Source: Craspedostauros australis
Taxonomy: Eukaryota > Bacillariophyta > Bacillariophyceae > Mastogloiales > Achnanthaceae
Reading direction: 5' to 3'
Length of the DNA stretch: 64,000 nucleotides
Assembly: GCA_026770025.1 (NCBI GenBank)
Contig: JAMXDE010000044.1
Coordinates: 1-64,000, forward strand
Each line of letters opens with the position of its first letter. Positions within the stretch are counted from its first letter, which is position 1. Shown here in pieces: positions 62,265 through 64,000 of the stretch. The notes under the pieces were generated by a model. The model saw only the letters and a program-made list of their open reading frames with translations, ran no database searches and was not told the origin of the DNA. Position numbers and translations under genes: made by a program.

Positions 62265-64000
62265 CTACATTCTCCCCACAGCGCCAGGAAATGGCAGAAG
62301 CACCGAGATGGCAAACACCAACGATCCCAACCACAGGGACATTCGAGTTCCATCGATCTCCGTCACTTCATCCCGTGCCGGAACCTCCGGTCGATGCTGG
62401 AAGGCCAGTACGGATAGGAACCATACAGCGGCCAGGCCCGAGCCTTCCGACAGCGCCGTCGACAACAGCAACAGCAATGCGGCGGCCGAAATGGCGCCAT
62501 TCTGCCGTTCCCCCATGGCCGCTGAAGACGCCCGTCCGCCATCGAGACGGAAGATCGGCAGCAGGTTCAGCGCAGACGATACCAGACCGGAAAATCCAAC
62601 GACGAATAAGGGATGGATCGGAACGGGCTGCGCGGCGGGCAACATCATGACCTTGGGCGCGAGCCACGACAGCAGGGAACCAACGAAGAGGCTGGACTTC
62701 AGCGTGACGGCCGGGAGAACGGGGAATCGTTCAATGGCGGCCCCGGAGGCGCGCACGCTGGCGAAGATGCCCAGTAGGATACATGCGACGGATGTCATGG
62801 CAGATGCGGCCGGACCGACCAGCGCCAGATCCAGCAGGGCTGCTCGGTTCCTGGGGAAGGATTTCAGCGGCGTGACGCAGCCAAATAGCCCCAGTTGCGG
62901 CGAAGGGATGGGGATGGGCCTTCCGAGTTTTATCTTGCGCAGCTTGGCCATGAAGTAATGGGCCGCCTCATGGATGACCTGAATTCCCACAACGCCCATA
63001 AACACCGGCATGCAAGTGGTAAGGGCTCTGACATCGTTTTTCATGAAAATAGATTCGAGGAAGAGCGGATTCAATGCGTAGCATGTCACCGCGTACGCGA
63101 ACGTGGTTGCGATGGAGACTGGATACGCCATTTTCTGTCGTCATAGATATCGTGTTGTCAATGTGATGGTGATCACCGTGGTGCCATCGTCATGGCAAGA
63201 GTTCCAAGTGCGGTGGTTGTTTTGTGAATGGAAAAGCGGGGTGAGGCTTCATGACATGACATGACATTGAATGGCCATTCTGCTTGCTTGCCTCCTTCTC
63301 CTCATCATCCACACCACAGCACGCACACGCCAGTACAACGCACAAGCACACATCTCGTCACTTACCCGCACGCCGGTCTTCCACCATGCTCTCTGGATCT
63401 TGGTGTCGTCAGGAACAATATCTTTGGAGAATGCGATAATGACAGGACGCGGTCCTTTGCGAGCATCCGCACTTGTGTCATCGCCTTCGTCGTCATCGGA
63501 AAAGGCATCCCATTCCGGATCCGGCACCAGGAAGAGTGCGATCCTGTCCGCCAATCCCTGCCGTCGCAGTCGTGATTGAATGTCCTCAAAGACCATGGCG
63601 GTGTGATTGGAAGTGTCGATTGTCAGCTGTTTGTTGTCGTTCTGTTCATCGATGATTCCGTTCTGAGTGTTGTCCCTGTTTGACGATTGCGGTGGAGACA
63701 TGTCGAGCACTGCTTGGACAGGCGCTCTCATGTTGCCACGGAAGATGGCAGCACCAGGAATGGAGGCTGAGGATGTGACGTAGAAGCGGCTTCCCAACAA
63801 CACGTGATCACGAATCTGTTTGTATTCCGCAGGTCCCAAGTTGGAACAGTTGGACGTGGCGTAGTAAGGAAGCAGCGATGATGGCACCCAGAGTGAAATG
63901 AACACGACGCGTTCCAAGGATCCGGCAATGGAAGCCGATGACAGGGCCGAAAGGGCTGACGCAAGCGGATCATTATCCGTGGCAGCAGTAGCATCGATTC
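62265..64000 (-). CDS. EGY: EGY-like plastid site-2 metalloprotease (partial, runs off the window)
   Basis: Exons 63366-64000 (5' incomplete) and 62265-63134 are separated by a 231-bp GTAAGT-AG intron with the frame kept. Exon 1 has RDHVLLGSRFYVTS, IPGAAIFRGNMR (the GNxR motif of plant EGY proteins) and the DIQSRLRRQGLADRIALFL block. Exon 2 carries HEAAHY, the HExxH zinc site, within a membrane segment; IPIPSPQLGLFGCVTPLKSFPRNR; and NLLPIFRLDGGR, the second metal-ligand motif of M50 proteases. Several hydrophobic helices surround these. In plants EGY proteins sit in the thylakoid or envelope membrane and are needed for chloroplast development. The missing 5' end should encode the targeting sequence. 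Whether it is EGY1, EGY2 or EGY3-type is not resolved, but the intact HExxH excludes the inactive EGY3 type. Confidence 0.85.

Overview
The window reads as nuclear DNA of a diatom, most likely a centric (thalassiosiroid) one. The strongest evidence is a silicon transporter (SIT) gene at 30743-32389 with the paired EGxQ/GRQ motifs of the diatom family. Also consistent are presequences with an Ala/aromatic cleavage context typical of complex plastids, a plastid EGY-type protease, short GT-AG introns, and Copia-type elements of the kind that dominate diatom genomes. The species is inferred, not shown.

Left part (about 2.8-25.5 kb): a nest of LTR retrotransposons. The outermost is an old, decayed Copia on the minus strand (called D here; LTR remnants at 2828-2969 and 25338-25481, gag scraps at 16797-16991 and 24925-25100, RNase H tail at 3063-3368). 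Inside it sit a decayed minus-strand Copia (A; LTR 16044-16796, coding relics between 3497 and 15962) and an intact plus-strand Copia (C, 16992-24918) of the same family as A. A is itself split by a second intact Copia (B, 7541-14986) and by a 205-bp tRNA-like, SINE-like insertion (3574-3778). B and C each have one continuous gag-pol ORF, paired LTRs that look identical, and 6-bp target duplications. Each carries a 12-nt perfect palindrome directly after its 5' LTR, where a tRNA primer site is expected.

Middle part (26-40 kb): host genes. They encode a PGAP1-like alpha/beta hydrolase, a plastid-lumen NTF2-like protein, the SIT, a patatin-like acylhydrolase, a TFIIE-beta-like factor and an unrecognised low-complexity protein. 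The SIT is open over its whole length except for one TGA that replaces the arginine codon of its second GRQ motif.

Right part (40-54 kb): two near-identical, same-orientation copies (T1 40361-46438; T2 47970-54037) of a DNA transposon. It has 166-bp terminal inverted repeats, TTAT on both flanks and an intact 1175-residue DDE-type transposase. I cannot place it in a named superfamily; it is the best candidate here for an undescribed element. Ankyrin-repeat gene pieces lie on both sides of T2.

Right end (54-64 kb): an ankyrin protein, a PLP-dependent ACC deaminase/D-cysteine desulfhydrase-like enzyme with one intron, a MATH-BTB protein, a hypothetical secreted or plastid protein, and an EGY-like site-2 metalloprotease that runs off the window. 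The host genes do not form an obvious pathway; several are probably plastid- or membrane-directed. No rRNA gene, canonical tRNA gene or CRISPR array was seen.
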